Positions 43,390 through 53,170 are shown, counted from the stretch's first letter. The stretch: 64,000 bases of DNA from Burkholderia diffusa (GCF_902499115.1 NZ_CABVPN010000013.1:1-64000); one strand, 5' to 3'. Made by a program: numbers and translations. The notes: generated from the letters alone by a model not told the origin.

Positions 43390-46300
43390 ATGAAACGCAT
43401 GCTGTTCAATGCGACGCAGCAGGAGGAGCTGCGCGTCGCCATCGTTGATGGGCAAAAGCTCATCGACATCGACATCGAGACAGCCGGGCGCGAACAGCGC
43501 AAAGGCAATATCTACAAAGGTGTCGTCACCCGCATCGAGCCGTCGCTCGAAGCGTGCTTCGTCAACTACGGCGAAGATCGCCACGGCTTCCTGCCGTTCA
43601 AGGAAGTCGCCCGCCAGTACTTCAAGGAAGGCATCGACATGCGCTCCGCGCGCATCCAGGATGCCCTGCGCGAAGGCCAGGAGCTGATCGTCCAGGTCGA
43701 GAAGGAAGAGCGCGGCAACAAGGGCGCCGCCCTCACGACCTTCATCTCGCTCGCCGGCCGCTACCTGGTGCTGATGCCGAACAATCCGCGCGGCGGCGGT
43801 GTATCGCGCCGGATCGAGGGCGACGAGCGCCAGGAACTGCGCGAAACGATGTCGCAACTGCAGATTCCGGACGGCATGAGCATGATCGCCCGTACCGCGG
43901 GCATCGGCCGCAGCGCCGAGGAACTGCAGTGGGACCTGAACTACCTGCTGCAACTGTGGCGCGCGATCGAAGCGGCGTCGCAAAGCGGCAACTCCGGCCA
44001 GCCGATGCTGATCTACCTGGAATCGAGCCTCGTGATCCGCGCGATCCGGGACTATTTCCAGCCCGATATCGGCGAAATCCTGATCGACACGACCGAGATC
44101 TACGATCAGGCCCGTGCGTTCATGGACATCGTGATGCCGGACAACGTGTCGAAGGTGAAGCGCTACCACGACGACGTGCCGCTGTTCTCCCGCTTCCAGA
44201 TCGAGCACCAGATCGAAACGGCCTACTCGCGCACGGTGCCGCTGCCGTCGGGCGGCGCGATCGTGATCGACCACACCGAAGCGCTCGTCGCGATCGACGT
44301 GAACTCGGCGCGCGCGACCAAGGGTGCGGACATCGAGGAAACGGCGACCCGCACGAACCTCGAAGCGGCCGACGAAGTGGCCCGCCAGCTCCGCCTGCGC
44401 GACCTCGGCGGCCTGATCGTGATCGACTTCATCGACATGGAGTCGGCGAAGAGCCAACGCGAAGTCGAGCAGCGCCTGAAAGACGCGCTCAAGCATGACC
44501 GTGCACGCGTGCAGATGGGCAAGATCTCCCGCTTCGGCCTGATGGAACTGTCGCGTCAGCGCCTGCGTCCGGCCCTGTCGGAAGGCAGCCACGTGACGTG
44601 CCCGCGCTGCAACGGCACCGGCCACATCCGCGATACCGAATCGTCCGCGCTGCAGGTCCTGCGGATCATTCAGGAAGAAGCGATGAAGGAAAACACCGCG
44701 GCGATCCACTGCCAGGTGCCGGTCGAGGTGACCGCCTTCCTGCTCAACGAAAAGCGTCAGGAAATCAACAAGATCGAGTCGCGCTTCAAGGTCGGCATCG
44801 TGCTGATCCCGAACAAGCACCTCGATACGCCGCACTACAAGCTCGAGCGCCTGCGCCATGACGACGCGCGCCTCGACGATCCGCGTGCGTCCTGGAAGAT
44901 GGCAGAGGAAGCCGCCCGCGAACTGGAGTCGGAAACCGGCTACAGCAAGCGTGCGGCCGACGTGAAGCCGAAGCAGGAAGCGGCGGTCAAGGGCATCACG
45001 CCCGAGCGTCCGGCACCGAGCCCGGCACCGCAGCGCCCGGTCGAGCCGGCGGTTGCGGCGCCCGCACCGGTCGCCGCGGCGAGCGGCGGTTTCATCGGCT
45101 GGCTGAAGGGTCTGTTCGGCATGTCGCCGGCTCCGGCGCCCGCGCCGGTCGCACCGGCACCGGCCAAGGAACAGGCAACCCGTCCGGCCCGCGAGCGGAC
45201 CGAGAAGACCGAGCAGCGCGGCGGCGATCGCAACCGCAACCGCCGTGGCGGCGCCCAGCAGGCTCAGGGTGGCCGCGACCAGGCAGCGGCAGGCCGTGGC
45301 CAGTCGCAACGCCTGGAACGCGAAGGCAAGGAAGGTCGCGAGCCGCGCGAGGGTCGCGAACCGCGTGAAGGCCGCGAACCGCGTGAAGGCCGCGAACCGC
45401 GCGAAAGCCGCGAGCCGCGTGAAGGTCGCGAGCCGCGCGAAAGCCGTGAGGGTCGAGAAAGTCGCGAAGGCCGTGGCCCGCGCGAAGGCCGCGAGCCGCG
45501 TGAACCGCGCGAGAACCGCGAACCGCGCGAGCGCACCGAGCAGCCGGAAGCCGTCGAGGCAGCCGGCCGCGGCGAGCGCCAGGAGCGCGGCGAACGTCGC
45601 GAGCGCGGAGAGCGCCGCAAGCCGATGCAACACGCGGCGACGCTCGAAACCGTCACCCGTGGCGAAAACCATCCGGAAGCGGATGCCGACCAGGCCGCAG
45701 CCGTCGCCCTGCCGGGCGCCGATGTCGCAGCCGACGCGGAAGCCAGCGCACGTGACGGCGAGGAACGTCGCCGCCGCCGCCGCGGTCGCCGTGGCGGTCG
45801 TCGCGAGCGCGAGGACGAAGGCGCAGTCGTCGACCACGCCGAGCAAGGCGCGGACGGCGAAGTCGCCATGCAGGCCGTGACGACGGAACCCTCGAGCGCG
45901 GACGAGCCGGCTCATACGGCCGTATCGGTCGCACCGGTCGTAGTCGAGCCGCAACCGGCACCGGTTCGCGTCGAAGCAACGCCGGTCGCACCGCTCGAGC
46001 CCGCCGTCGTCGCACCGGCAGCCGAATCGGCACCGGTCGCGCCGGCCGCTGCTCCGGAAGCCGGCCCGGCTCCGGTCGCGGTTTCGCCGACCGATGCGTT
46101 CGAAGTGCCGGCCGCGCCCGCTGCCGTCGAAGCGCCGCAGTCCGCGCCCGTCGAGCAGGCCGCACCGGCACCGGTCGTCGCAGCCGAAGCGGTTCCGGCC
46201 GTTGTCGAACCGGCTCACGTCGAACCGGCTCGCCTCGAACCCGCTCGCGTCGAACCGGCCCGCGTCGAAACCGCACCGGTCGAAGCCGTTGCTGCGCCAG

Positions 46301-46524
46301 CTCCGGCGCCCGTGCAACCGGCCGCTGCGCCAGCTTCGGCGAGCCTCGATGCCGTGCTGGAACAAGCCGGTCTCGTGTGGGTGAACACCGACGCCGACAA
46401 GTTCCGCGCTGCTCAGGAAGCCGCGTCGCGCCTGCCGCGCGCGGTCCGCGTTCCGCGCGAGCGCAAGGCGCTGCCGCCGGTCGACCCGACCCCGATGCAG
46501 CAGGTCGAAACGTCGCAACATTAA
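43390..46524 (+). CDS. rne: Ribonuclease E
   Basis: 1044 aa. Main endoribonuclease for mRNA decay and rRNA/tRNA processing. The catalytic half aligns residue for residue with E. coli: active-site Asp303 (AIDVNSA) and Asp346 (VIDFIDM), zinc-link Cys404 and Cys407 (CPRCNG). A GFIGWLKGLF amphipathic segment at 567-576 matches the membrane-binding helix of the E. coli enzyme. The C-terminal half is unstructured: an Arg/Glu/Pro repeat (648-715), an Arg-rich patch RRRRRGRRGGRRERE (about 795-810) for RNA, and a Pro/Ala/Val-rich stretch (about 850-990). TGGAG six bases before the ATG. Confidence 0.97.
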   Translation: MKRMLFNATQQEELRVAIVDGQKLIDIDIETAGREQRKGNIYKGVVTRIEPSLEACFVNYGEDRHGFLPFKEVARQYFKEGIDMRSARIQDALREGQELIVQVEKEERGNKGAALTTFISLAGRYLVLMPNNPRGGGVSRRIEGDERQELRETMSQLQIPDGMSMIARTAGIGRSAEELQWDLNYLLQLWRAIEAASQSGNSGQPMLIYLESSLVIRAIRDYFQPDIGEILIDTTEIYDQARAFMDIVMPDNVSKVKRYHDDVPLFSRFQIEHQIETAYSRTVPLPSGGAIVIDHTEALVAIDVNSARATKGADIEETATRTNLEAADEVARQLRLRDLGGLIVIDFIDMESAKSQREVEQRLKDALKHDRARVQMGKISRFGLMELSRQRLRPALSEGSHVTCPRCNGTGHIRDTESSALQVLRIIQEEAMKENTAAIHCQVPVEVTAFLLNEKRQEINKIESRFKVGIVLIPNKHLDTPHYKLERLRHDDARLDDPRASWKMAEEAARELESETGYSKRAADVKPKQEAAVKGITPERPAPSPAPQRPVEPAVAAPAPVAAASGGFIGWLKGLFGMSPAPAPAPVAPAPAKEQATRPARERTEKTEQRGGDRNRNRRGGAQQAQGGRDQAAAGRGQSQRLEREGKEGREPREGREPREGREPREGREPRESREPREGREPRESREGRESREGRGPREGREPREPRENREPRERTEQPEAVEAAGRGERQERGERRERGERRKPMQHAATLETVTRGENHPEADADQAAAVALPGADVAADAEASARDGEERRRRRRGRRGGRREREDEGAVVDHAEQGADGEVAMQAVTTEPSSADEPAHTAVSVAPVVVEPQPAPVRVEATPVAPLEPAVVAPAAESAPVAPAAAPEAGPAPVAVSPTDAFEVPAAPAAVEAPQSAPVEQAAPAPVVAAEAVPAVVEPAHVEPARLEPARVEPARVETAPVEAVAAPAPAPVQPAAAPASASLDAVLEQAGLVWVNTDADKFRAAQEAASRLPRAVRVPRERKALPPVDPTPMQQVETSQH
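45331..45534 (+). repeat. In-frame tandem repeat of an Arg-Glu-Pro-Arg-Glu unit within rne
   Basis: The coding sequence repeats a degenerate 12-base unit (GGTCGCGAACCGCGTGAA-type) that encodes GREPRE/SREPRE units about eleven times (residues 648-715). The units differ by synonymous and a few missense changes. Such repeats can change copy number by slippage. Confidence 0.85.
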
Positions 46525-46543
46525 GCGGCGCATCGCCCGACCA

Positions 46544-46572
46544 GGAAAAGCCCGCCCCCGGCGGGCTTTTCC
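46544..46572. terminator. Rho-independent terminator of rne
   Basis: Stem GGAAAAGCCCGC / GCGGGCTTTTCC (46544-46555 with 46561-46572), 5-base loop; the A4/T4 blocks make it usable on both strands. Confidence 0.85.
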
Positions 46573-46655
46573 ATTTCCGCGCCGAGGGTTTCCGCCCACC
46601 GGCCCGGCCAGGCGCTTGCGGCTAGAATAGAAGCTTGGCTCGCACTTCTTTCGAC

Positions 46656-47768
46656 ATGTCCCGACGCATCATTCCCCTCGCAGACGTCAGCGGGATGCCG
46701 GATATCTCCGGCGTCGCGCATACCCCTGACGGCGCCTTGGCCGACACGTTCGCCAGGCCGCTGCGCGACCTGCGCATCTCGGTGACGGACCGTTGCAACT
46801 TCCGTTGCGTGTACTGCATGCCGCGCGACGTGTTCGACAAGAACTACCCGTTCCTGCCGCACAGCGCGCTGCTCACGCACGAGGAGATCGAACGCGTGGC
46901 GCGGCTGTTCGTCGCACACGGCGTCGAAAAGATCCGGATCACCGGCGGCGAACCACTGCTGCGCAAGAACCTCGAATTCCTGATCGAGCGCCTCGCGCGC
47001 CTGACGACCCATGACGGCCGCCCGCTCGACCTGACGCTGACCACCAATGGCTCGCTGCTCGCGCGCAAGGCGCGCGCGCTGAAGGATGCCGGCCTCACGC
47101 GCGTGACGGTCAGCCTCGACGCGCTCGACGATACGTTGTTCAAGCGCATGAACGACGCCGACTTCGCGAGCGCCGACGTGCTCGACGGCATCTTCGCCGC
47201 GCAGGCCGCGGGCCTCGCGCCGGTCAAGGTCAACATGGTCGTGAAGCGCGGCACCAACGACAGCGAGATCCTGCCGATGGCCGAGCGCTTCCGCGGCACC
47301 GGCGTGATCCTGCGTTTCATCGAATACATGGACGTCGGCACGTCGAACGGCTGGAACATGACCGAAGTGCTGCCGTCCGCGGACGTCGTCGCACGGATCG
47401 CCGAACAGTTCCCGCTCGTGCCGCTCGAGCCGCACACGGCGGCGGAAACCGCGCAGCGCTGGGGCTATGCGGACGGCAGCGGTGAAATCGGCGTGATCTC
47501 GAGCGTCACACAGGCATTTTGCGGCGACTGCACGCGCGCGCGGTTGTCGACCGAAGGCAAGCTGTACCTGTGCCTGTTCGCGTCAACTGGCCATGACCTG
47601 CGTGCCCTGGTGCGCGGTGGCGCCAGCGACGCCGAGATCGCGACCGCGATCGCCCGGATCTGGCAGGCCCGCACCGACCGCTATTCGCAGCTGCGCGGCA
47701 GCGCGGCCACCGACGCGGCACCCCACGGTGCCGGCAAGCGCGTAGAAATGTCGTACATCGGCGGCTGA
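46656..47768 (+). CDS. moaA: GTP 3',8-cyclase MoaA
   Basis: 370 aa from the ATG at 46656; an in-frame TTG at 46635 would add seven residues. A TAGAAT hexamer (46623-46628) lies close upstream, so the leader is very short and the start not certain. The radical-SAM enzyme rearranges GTP in the first step of molybdenum-cofactor synthesis. The N-terminal cluster is in DRCNFRCVYCMP; the second cluster uses FCGDCTR and a later Cys in YLCLF. The usual C-terminal GG is present (YIGG). Confidence 0.96.
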   Translation: MSRRIIPLADVSGMPDISGVAHTPDGALADTFARPLRDLRISVTDRCNFRCVYCMPRDVFDKNYPFLPHSALLTHEEIERVARLFVAHGVEKIRITGGEPLLRKNLEFLIERLARLTTHDGRPLDLTLTTNGSLLARKARALKDAGLTRVTVSLDALDDTLFKRMNDADFASADVLDGIFAAQAAGLAPVKVNMVVKRGTNDSEILPMAERFRGTGVILRFIEYMDVGTSNGWNMTEVLPSADVVARIAEQFPLVPLEPHTAAETAQRWGYADGSGEIGVISSVTQAFCGDCTRARLSTEGKLYLCLFASTGHDLRALVRGGASDAEIATAIARIWQARTDRYSQLRGSAATDAAPHGAGKRVEMSYIGG

Positions 47769-47796
47769 CGCGCGCCCGCCGCCCCGATTTCCCGCG

Positions 47797-48414
47797 ATGT
47801 CCGCTTCCACCTCGCCTTCCATCACCGGCCTGCTGCTCGCGGGCGGGCGGGCGACGCGCATGGATGGCGCCGACAAGGGCCTGCAACTGCTCGACGGCAC
47901 GCCGCTTGCGCTGCACGTGTTGCGCCGGCTCTCGCCGCAGGTCGACGAGACGCTGATCAGCGCAAATCGCAACGCCGAACGCTACGCCGAGCTCGGTGCG
48001 CCGTTCGCCGCGCGCATCGTGCCGGACGAAACACCCGATTTCCCCGGCCCGCTGGCGGGTCTGCTGGCCGGCATGCGGGCGGCGCGCGCACCGCTCGTCG
48101 CATGCTCGCCGTGCGACACACCCTATCTGCCGACCGACCTCGTCGCACGACTGCACGCGGCGCTCGATGCGCAGCAAGCCGACATCGCGATGGCGGTGAC
48201 CGTCGACGCGCAACAGGCACGTTCGCCGCAGCCGACCTTCGCGCTGCTGCGAACGTCGCTCGCCGACGATCTCGCGGCCGGACTCGCGGCCGGCGAGCGC
48301 AAGGTGCGTGCGTGGTACGCACGCCACAAGACGGTCGAAGTCGAGTTTTGCGACGAGCGTGCGTTTTACAATGCCAACTCCTGGCAGGAACTTGCCGCGC
48401 TTGCCCGCCGCTGA
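47797..48414 (+). CDS. mobA: Molybdenum cofactor guanylyltransferase
   Basis: 205 aa. It adds GMP to molybdopterin to form the guanine dinucleotide form used by DMSO-reductase-type enzymes. The N-terminal nucleotide loop is LLAGGRATRMDGADKGLQ, and the Mg-binding Asp is in SPCDTPYL. It lies 28 bases after moaA in the same operon. Confidence 0.94.
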   Translation: MSASTSPSITGLLLAGGRATRMDGADKGLQLLDGTPLALHVLRRLSPQVDETLISANRNAERYAELGAPFAARIVPDETPDFPGPLAGLLAGMRAARAPLVACSPCDTPYLPTDLVARLHAALDAQQADIAMAVTVDAQQARSPQPTFALLRTSLADDLAAGLAAGERKVRAWYARHKTVEVEFCDERAFYNANSWQELAALARR

Positions 48415-48519
48415 CGGCACCGGCATCCGTTCCCGCCCGCCGCATGCGCCTTCGCGCTCCGGCGCCCTCCGCGCGCCACCGGCCACGAACCCGATACGCC
48501 TTGCGGCGCAGTCACACTG

Positions 48520-49815
48520 ATGATCACGCAATCCTCGCCCGCCTCCCGAACCGCACCCGATTCCGCTGCCACGTTGTCGCTCGCCGATGCGCAGGCGCTC
48601 GCGTGCCGGTTCGCGGTGCCGGTCGACGCGTGCGACACGGTGCCGCTGCATGACGCCCTTGACCGCGTGCTCGCGGCCGACGTCAATGCGCCGTTCGACA
48701 TCCCCGCGTACGACAACTCGGCAATGGACGGCTATGCATTCGACTGCGGCGCACACACGCCTGCATCGGCCCCCGACATCGCATTGACGGTCGCCGGCAC
48801 GGCGTTCGCCGGCCATCCGTTCGATGGAGCCGTGGCGCCCAGTACGTGTATCCGCATCATGACCGGCGCGCCGATGCCGGCCGGATGCGACACGGTCATT
48901 CCGCAGGAACGCGTGCGCGTCGACGGCGACGTCATCCGCTTCGCCGCGCACGACGTCACGCGCGGAGCAAACTGCCGCCGGGCCGGCGAGGACCTCGCGC
49001 GCGGCGCCTGCGCGCTTGCCGCTGGCCGCATCCTGCGCCCGTCCGATCTCGGCCTGCTCGCATCGTTCGGGTTGCGCGAAGTCACGGTGCGCCGCCGCGT
49101 GCGCGTCGCCGTGTTCTCGACCGGCGACGAACTGCGCGAACCCGGCGAGCCGCTCGGCCGCGGCACGCTGTACGACAGCAATCGCGGGATGCTGGTCGCG
49201 ATGCTCGAAAGGCTGCACATCGACGCGCTCGACCTCGGGATCGTCCGCGACGATCCGGCTGCCCTCGAGCGCGCGCTGCGCGATGCCGCCGCCGCACAGG
49301 CGGACGCGGTGATCACGTCAGGCGGCGTGTCGGTCGGCGAAGCCGATTTCACGCGCGACGTGATGGCACGGCTTGGCGACGTGACCTTCGCTAGCCTCGC
49401 GCTGCGGCCCGGCCGGCCGCTCGCGTGCGGCACGCTCGCACCTGCGGGCGACGGCGCCGGCCACGTGCTGTTCTTCGGGCTGCCCGGCAATCCGGTCGCC
49501 TCCGCCGTGACGTTCTATGCGATCGTGCGCCCCGCGCTGCTGACGCTGGCCGGCGCGCATGCGCCACCGCCGGCGCTGTATACGGCACGCAGCACGCAGG
49601 CGCTGAAAAAGCGCCCGGGCCGTACCGAATACCTGCGCGCCATCGCGACGCGCGACGCCGACGGCCAGTGGCTTGTCGCGCCGGCCGGTTCGCAAAGTTC
49701 CGCATCGCTGAGCGGCCTCGCGGCCGCCAACTGTTTCATCGTCCTGGGCCACGATTGCGCAGCAGTCGACGCGGGCGCCCCGGTCGACATCCTGCCGCTC
49801 GACGGCTTGATCTGA
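48520..49815 (+). CDS. moeA: Molybdopterin molybdenumtransferase MoeA
   Basis: 431 aa. It inserts molybdate into adenylylated molybdopterin. AYDNSAMDGYAF, RIMTGAPMPAGCDTVIPQE and TSGGVSVGEADF are the family blocks. It completes the moaA-mobA-moeA group, 105 bases after mobA. Confidence 0.95.
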   Translation: MITQSSPASRTAPDSAATLSLADAQALACRFAVPVDACDTVPLHDALDRVLAADVNAPFDIPAYDNSAMDGYAFDCGAHTPASAPDIALTVAGTAFAGHPFDGAVAPSTCIRIMTGAPMPAGCDTVIPQERVRVDGDVIRFAAHDVTRGANCRRAGEDLARGACALAAGRILRPSDLGLLASFGLREVTVRRRVRVAVFSTGDELREPGEPLGRGTLYDSNRGMLVAMLERLHIDALDLGIVRDDPAALERALRDAAAAQADAVITSGGVSVGEADFTRDVMARLGDVTFASLALRPGRPLACGTLAPAGDGAGHVLFFGLPGNPVASAVTFYAIVRPALLTLAGAHAPPPALYTARSTQALKKRPGRTEYLRAIATRDADGQWLVAPAGSQSSASLSGLAAANCFIVLGHDCAAVDAGAPVDILPLDGLI

Positions 49816-49851
49816 ATTCCAATCGGTATATCTCTACGGGGCAATCCGCAC

Positions 49852-50127
49852 ATGAAAAAACAAATCTCGTCGATCGCCGCGGGGCAGACCGCTAAGGCGC
49901 TGATCCTCGTCTACCTGACGTTCAGCGTGCCGATCGTGCTGCTCGGCATCCTGGTCGCGTACATCCGCTACGGGATGGTCGAACTGAGCACGATCCTGAG
50001 CGCGCTGCTGCTGAACGCGATCCTCGGTTTCGTGCTGCTGTGGATCGCCTGCCACGCGTACAACTGGGTCGCGTCGCGCTTCGGCGGCATCGAGATCGTG
50101 CTGTCCGATCCGCCGGAGGAAGCGTGA
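49852..50127 (+). CDS. Small two-span membrane protein of unknown function
   Basis: 91 aa. Two long hydrophobic segments (about 15-37 and 47-70) separated by a short loop, with a positively charged N-terminus (MKKQ) and an acidic C-terminus (DPPEEA). It lies 36 bases after moeA and overlaps the next gene by four bases (GTGA), so it belongs to the same transcript. Not recognised. Confidence 0.75.
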   Translation: MKKQISSIAAGQTAKALILVYLTFSVPIVLLGILVAYIRYGMVELSTILSALLLNAILGFVLLWIACHAYNWVASRFGGIEIVLSDPPEEA

Positions 50128-50609
50128 GCGGCACGCCGCTGATCCGCACGGCCGAGGCGCGCGACGTCGGCGCGATCCTCGCGCTGATGCGCGAGCTGGC
50201 CGAGTTCGAGAAGCTCACGCACCTGTTCGTCGCGAGCGACGCCGACCTGGCCGACGCGCTGTTCGGCGAGCGCCCCGCCGCCGAAGCGCTGGTGGCCGAG
50301 GGCGACGGCGCGATCGTCGCGTATGCGCTGTTCTTTCACAACTATTCGACGTTCCTCGGCCGTCGCGGCCTCTATCTCGAGGATCTGTACGTGCAGCCGT
50401 CGCAGCGCGGCACGGGCCTCGGCACCGCGATGCTGCAGCACCTCGCAGCACTCGCAGTCGAGCGCCGCTGTGCTCGTTTCGAATGGTCGGTGCTCGACTG
50501 GAACCAGCCGGCGATCGACTTCTACCAGAAGATGGGCGCGACCGTGCTGCCCGAGTGGCGCATCGTGCGCGTCACCGGGGATGCACTGAACACGCTCGCC
50601 GCACGTTGA
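50124..50609 (+). CDS. GNAT N-acetyltransferase
   Basis: 161 aa from a GTG that overlaps the preceding stop (GTGA) and has GGAGGA five bases upstream. Motif A reads LYVQPSQRGTGLGTAMLQHL, with RGTGLG as the acetyl-CoA loop; DFYQKMGA completes the fold. The first strand plus EFEKL, VALFFHNYSTFLGRRGLYLEDL-like order resembles diamine N-acetyltransferases (SpeG/SAT type), but substrate is unproven. Confidence 0.87.
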   Translation: MSGTPLIRTAEARDVGAILALMRELAEFEKLTHLFVASDADLADALFGERPAAEALVAEGDGAIVAYALFFHNYSTFLGRRGLYLEDLYVQPSQRGTGLGTAMLQHLAALAVERRCARFEWSVLDWNQPAIDFYQKMGATVLPEWRIVRVTGDALNTLAAR

Positions 50610-50644
50610 ACGTGGGCCGGCCACGCTGGTCGATGCTGCAAAAG

Positions 50645-50670
50645 AAAACGGGCGCCGTAGCGCCCGTTTT
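50645..50670. terminator. Bidirectional Rho-independent terminator
   Basis: Stem AAAACGGGCGC / GCGCCCGTTTT (50645-50655 with 50660-50670), 4-base loop, T on both sides. It separates convergent transcripts (the GNAT gene and rmuC). Confidence 0.92.
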
Positions 50671-50705
50671 TCGTTCCAGCCGGCTTCGGCTGTACGCGTG
50701 ATGCG

Positions 50706-52184
50706 TCATGCATCGTCCGCATCGGCTCCATCGGCGCCTTCCGTGCCGAGCAGCCCGGCGGCCGCCTCACCTGGCAACGCCTCGACCTGCTTCAGCTTGC
50801 GGTTCATCACGCGGGTGCGCTGCTCGGCGGACTCGATCGAGCGCGTGACCGTTTCAAGCTGCGCCTTCGTGCGCGCGAGCACATCGCCGAACTTGCCGAA
50901 TTCGGTCTTCACTGCACCGAGCACCTGCCACACTTCGCTCGAGCGCTGCTCGATCGCGAGCGTGCGGAAGCCCATCTGCAGACTGTTCAGCAGCGCAGTC
51001 AGCGTCGTCGGCCCGGCCACCGTCACGCGATAGTCGCGCTGCAGCAGGTCGGTCAGCCCCGGGCGGCGCAGGATCTCCGCATAGAGCCCCTCGGTCGGCA
51101 GGAACAGCAGCGCGAAATCGGTCGTATGCGGCGGTGCGACGTACTTCTCGGCGATCGTGCGCGCTTCCAACCGCACGCGCGCCTCGAGCGCACGGGCCGC
51201 GTCCTCGACCGCCGCCGAATCGGCACGCTCCTGCGCGTCGATCAGCCGCTCGTAGTCCTCGCGCGGGAATTTCGCGTCGATCGGCAGCCACACCGGCGGC
51301 GCGTCGCGCGTGCCAGCGTCGCGCCCCGGCAGCCGGATCGCGAACTCGACGCGTTCGCTGCTCTTCGGCACCGTCGCGACGTTCTTCGCGTACTGGTCGG
51401 GCGTGAGCATCTGCTCGAGCAAGGCCTCGAGCTGCACCTCGCCCCAGGTGCCGCGCGTCTTCACGTTGGTCAGCACCTTCTTCAGATCCCCAACACCGGC
51501 CGCGAGGGTCTGCATCTCGCCGAGCCCGCGGTGTACCTGCTCGAGCCGGTCCGACACGAGCTTGAACGATTCGCCGAGCCGCTGTTCGAGCGTCGCATGC
51601 AGCTTCTCGTCGACGGTGCGGCGCATCTCCTCGAGCTTCGCCGCATTGTTCGTCTCGATTTCCTTCAGCCGCTGTTCGAGCGTCGCACGCACTTCGCCGA
51701 TCCGGCGATCGTTGGCCTCGGTCAGTTGCGTGAGCTGCCGGTTCAGCGTGTCACCGAACAGCCGCAGCGCGACCGTCTGCTCTTCACGCGCCTGCTGCGC
51801 CTGGCGCTGCACGCTCTCGCGCATCGCGTCGAACTGCTGCGCGTTGCCCGCGACGAGCTTGCCCAGCTGTTGCGCGAAGCCCTCGATCTGATTGTTCTGC
51901 ACGGTCGCGATGCTCGTGAGCTGCGTCGCGAGCGTCTGCTGAAGCTGCGAGAAACTGCCAGCAAGCTCGGTGCGCGAGCCTCGTGCGTTCTCGACGATCT
52001 CGCCACGCAGCTCGCGCTCGAGCCGCTCGACCGCGAGCGCCTGCGCGTGCGCGGCGTCCTCGATCTGGTCACCCAGCACGGCCGCATCGTCGTGGCGGCC
52101 GCCACCGCGCACGATCGCGACGATCGCCACCGCGAGCGCGACGGCCAGCACGACGACCGCCGCCAGCAACAACATCGTCGTCAT
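50706..52184 (-). CDS. rmuC: DNA recombination protein RmuC
   Basis: 492 aa. RmuC limits inversions at short inverted repeats; it has a nuclease-like core. An N-terminal membrane anchor (about 3-26) leads into a long coiled coil (about 45-215, heptads with many Gln/Arg/Glu), then the conserved RmuC domain with GDLKKVLTNVKTRGTWGEVQLEALLEQ and LPIDAKFPREDYERL. ghrB ends four bases inside its start, so the two are coupled. Confidence 0.94.
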   Translation of the reverse strand: MTTMLLLAAVVVLAVALAVAIVAIVRGGGRHDDAAVLGDQIEDAAHAQALAVERLERELRGEIVENARGSRTELAGSFSQLQQTLATQLTSIATVQNNQIEGFAQQLGKLVAGNAQQFDAMRESVQRQAQQAREEQTVALRLFGDTLNRQLTQLTEANDRRIGEVRATLEQRLKEIETNNAAKLEEMRRTVDEKLHATLEQRLGESFKLVSDRLEQVHRGLGEMQTLAAGVGDLKKVLTNVKTRGTWGEVQLEALLEQMLTPDQYAKNVATVPKSSERVEFAIRLPGRDAGTRDAPPVWLPIDAKFPREDYERLIDAQERADSAAVEDAARALEARVRLEARTIAEKYVAPPHTTDFALLFLPTEGLYAEILRRPGLTDLLQRDYRVTVAGPTTLTALLNSLQMGFRTLAIEQRSSEVWQVLGAVKTEFGKFGDVLARTKAQLETVTRSIESAEQRTRVMNRKLKQVEALPGEAAAGLLGTEGADGADADDA

Positions 52185-53170
52185 GCGCGCGGCTTCCCGA
52201 TTACGTCAGGGTTGATCGCGTTCGGCGGCTGCCCCGCGCGCGGCCCTTCGCCCAGCGCGGCGATCAGGTTGTCGGCCGCGAGGTTCGCCATCGCACGGCG
52301 CGTCTTCTCGGTCGCGCTCGCGATGTGCGGCGTCAGCACGACGTTCGGTACCTTGAGCAGCGCTGGATGGACGCTCGGTTCGCCTTCATAGACGTCGAGG
52401 CCGGCCGCGGCGATCGTCCCGTCGCGCAGCGCGACGGCCAGCGCTGCGTCGTCGACGATGCCGCCGCGCGCGATGTTGGTCAGCGTCGCGGTGGGCTTCA
52501 TCTTCGCGAGCTCGGCCGCGCCGATCGTGTGATGGTTCTCCTTCGTGTACGGCAGCACGAGAACGACGTGATCGGCGCGCGCCAGCAACGCATCCTTCGA
52601 CACGTATTCGGCGTTCAGCTCGGCCTCGATCTCGGGCGCAACCCGCGACCGGTTGTGATAGATCACCTGCATCCCGAAGCCGCGCGCGCGCCGTGCGAGT
52701 GCCTGACCGATGCGCCCCATCCCGATGACGCCGAGTGTCGAGCCGTAAATGTCGCTGCCGAGGAAACCGTCGTACGCCCACTTCTTCCAGTGTCCGGCGC
52801 GCAACCAGTGCTCGGATTCGGCGATCCGCCGCGCGGCGGCCATCATCAGCGCCCAGCCGAAATCCGCGGTGGATTCGTTCAGCACGTCGGGCGTATTGGT
52901 GCCGAGCACGTTCGCAGCGTTGAACGCGGCCATGTCGAAATTGTTGTAGCCGACCGCCATGTTCGACACGACGCGCAGGCGCGGCGCCGCCGCGAGCGCG
53001 GCCGCGCCGACCGGGTCGCCCGCCGTCAGCGCGCCGTCCTTGTCCGCGAGGCGCGCGGCGAGCGCGTCGGGGGCGAGCGCATCGCCATTGTTCCAGTCGA
53101 CTTCGAAATACTGCTCGAGCCGTTCGATCACGTCCGGAAAGATCGGACGTGCGACCAGGATCTTCTGCAT
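52181..53170 (-). CDS. ghrB: 2-hydroxyacid dehydrogenase (glyoxylate/hydroxypyruvate reductase, GhrB type)
   Basis: 329 aa from the second of two nearby ATGs (53170), because GGAG lies six bases before it; the first (53176) would overlap that site. The Rossmann motif GVIGMGRIGQALARRARGFG binds NAD(P)H, and the catalytic Arg, Glu and His are in NIARGGIVDD, GLDVYEGEP and LTPHIASAT. Substrate may be glyoxylate, hydroxypyruvate or 2-ketogluconate. Confidence 0.9.
   Translation of the reverse strand: MQKILVARPIFPDVIERLEQYFEVDWNNGDALAPDALAARLADKDGALTAGDPVGAAALAAAPRLRVVSNMAVGYNNFDMAAFNAANVLGTNTPDVLNESTADFGWALMMAAARRIAESEHWLRAGHWKKWAYDGFLGSDIYGSTLGVIGMGRIGQALARRARGFGMQVIYHNRSRVAPEIEAELNAEYVSKDALLARADHVVLVLPYTKENHHTIGAAELAKMKPTATLTNIARGGIVDDAALAVALRDGTIAAAGLDVYEGEPSVHPALLKVPNVVLTPHIASATEKTRRAMANLAADNLIAALGEGPRAGQPPNAINPDVIGKPRA

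Noticed and set aside
45331..45534. Regular repeats suggesting a CRISPR array or other non-coding repeat
   Set aside because: The repeats are in frame inside rne, have no spacers and code for a protein repeat.
43216..46599. An open frame of over 1100 codons antisense to rne, and similar long antisense frames over lepA (24315-26378), rmuC to nhaD (51983-54841) and others
   Set aside because: They lie opposite clearly homologous genes in GC-rich DNA, where the antisense frame is often open. Their composition is Arg/Ala/Pro/Leu-rich without family motifs.
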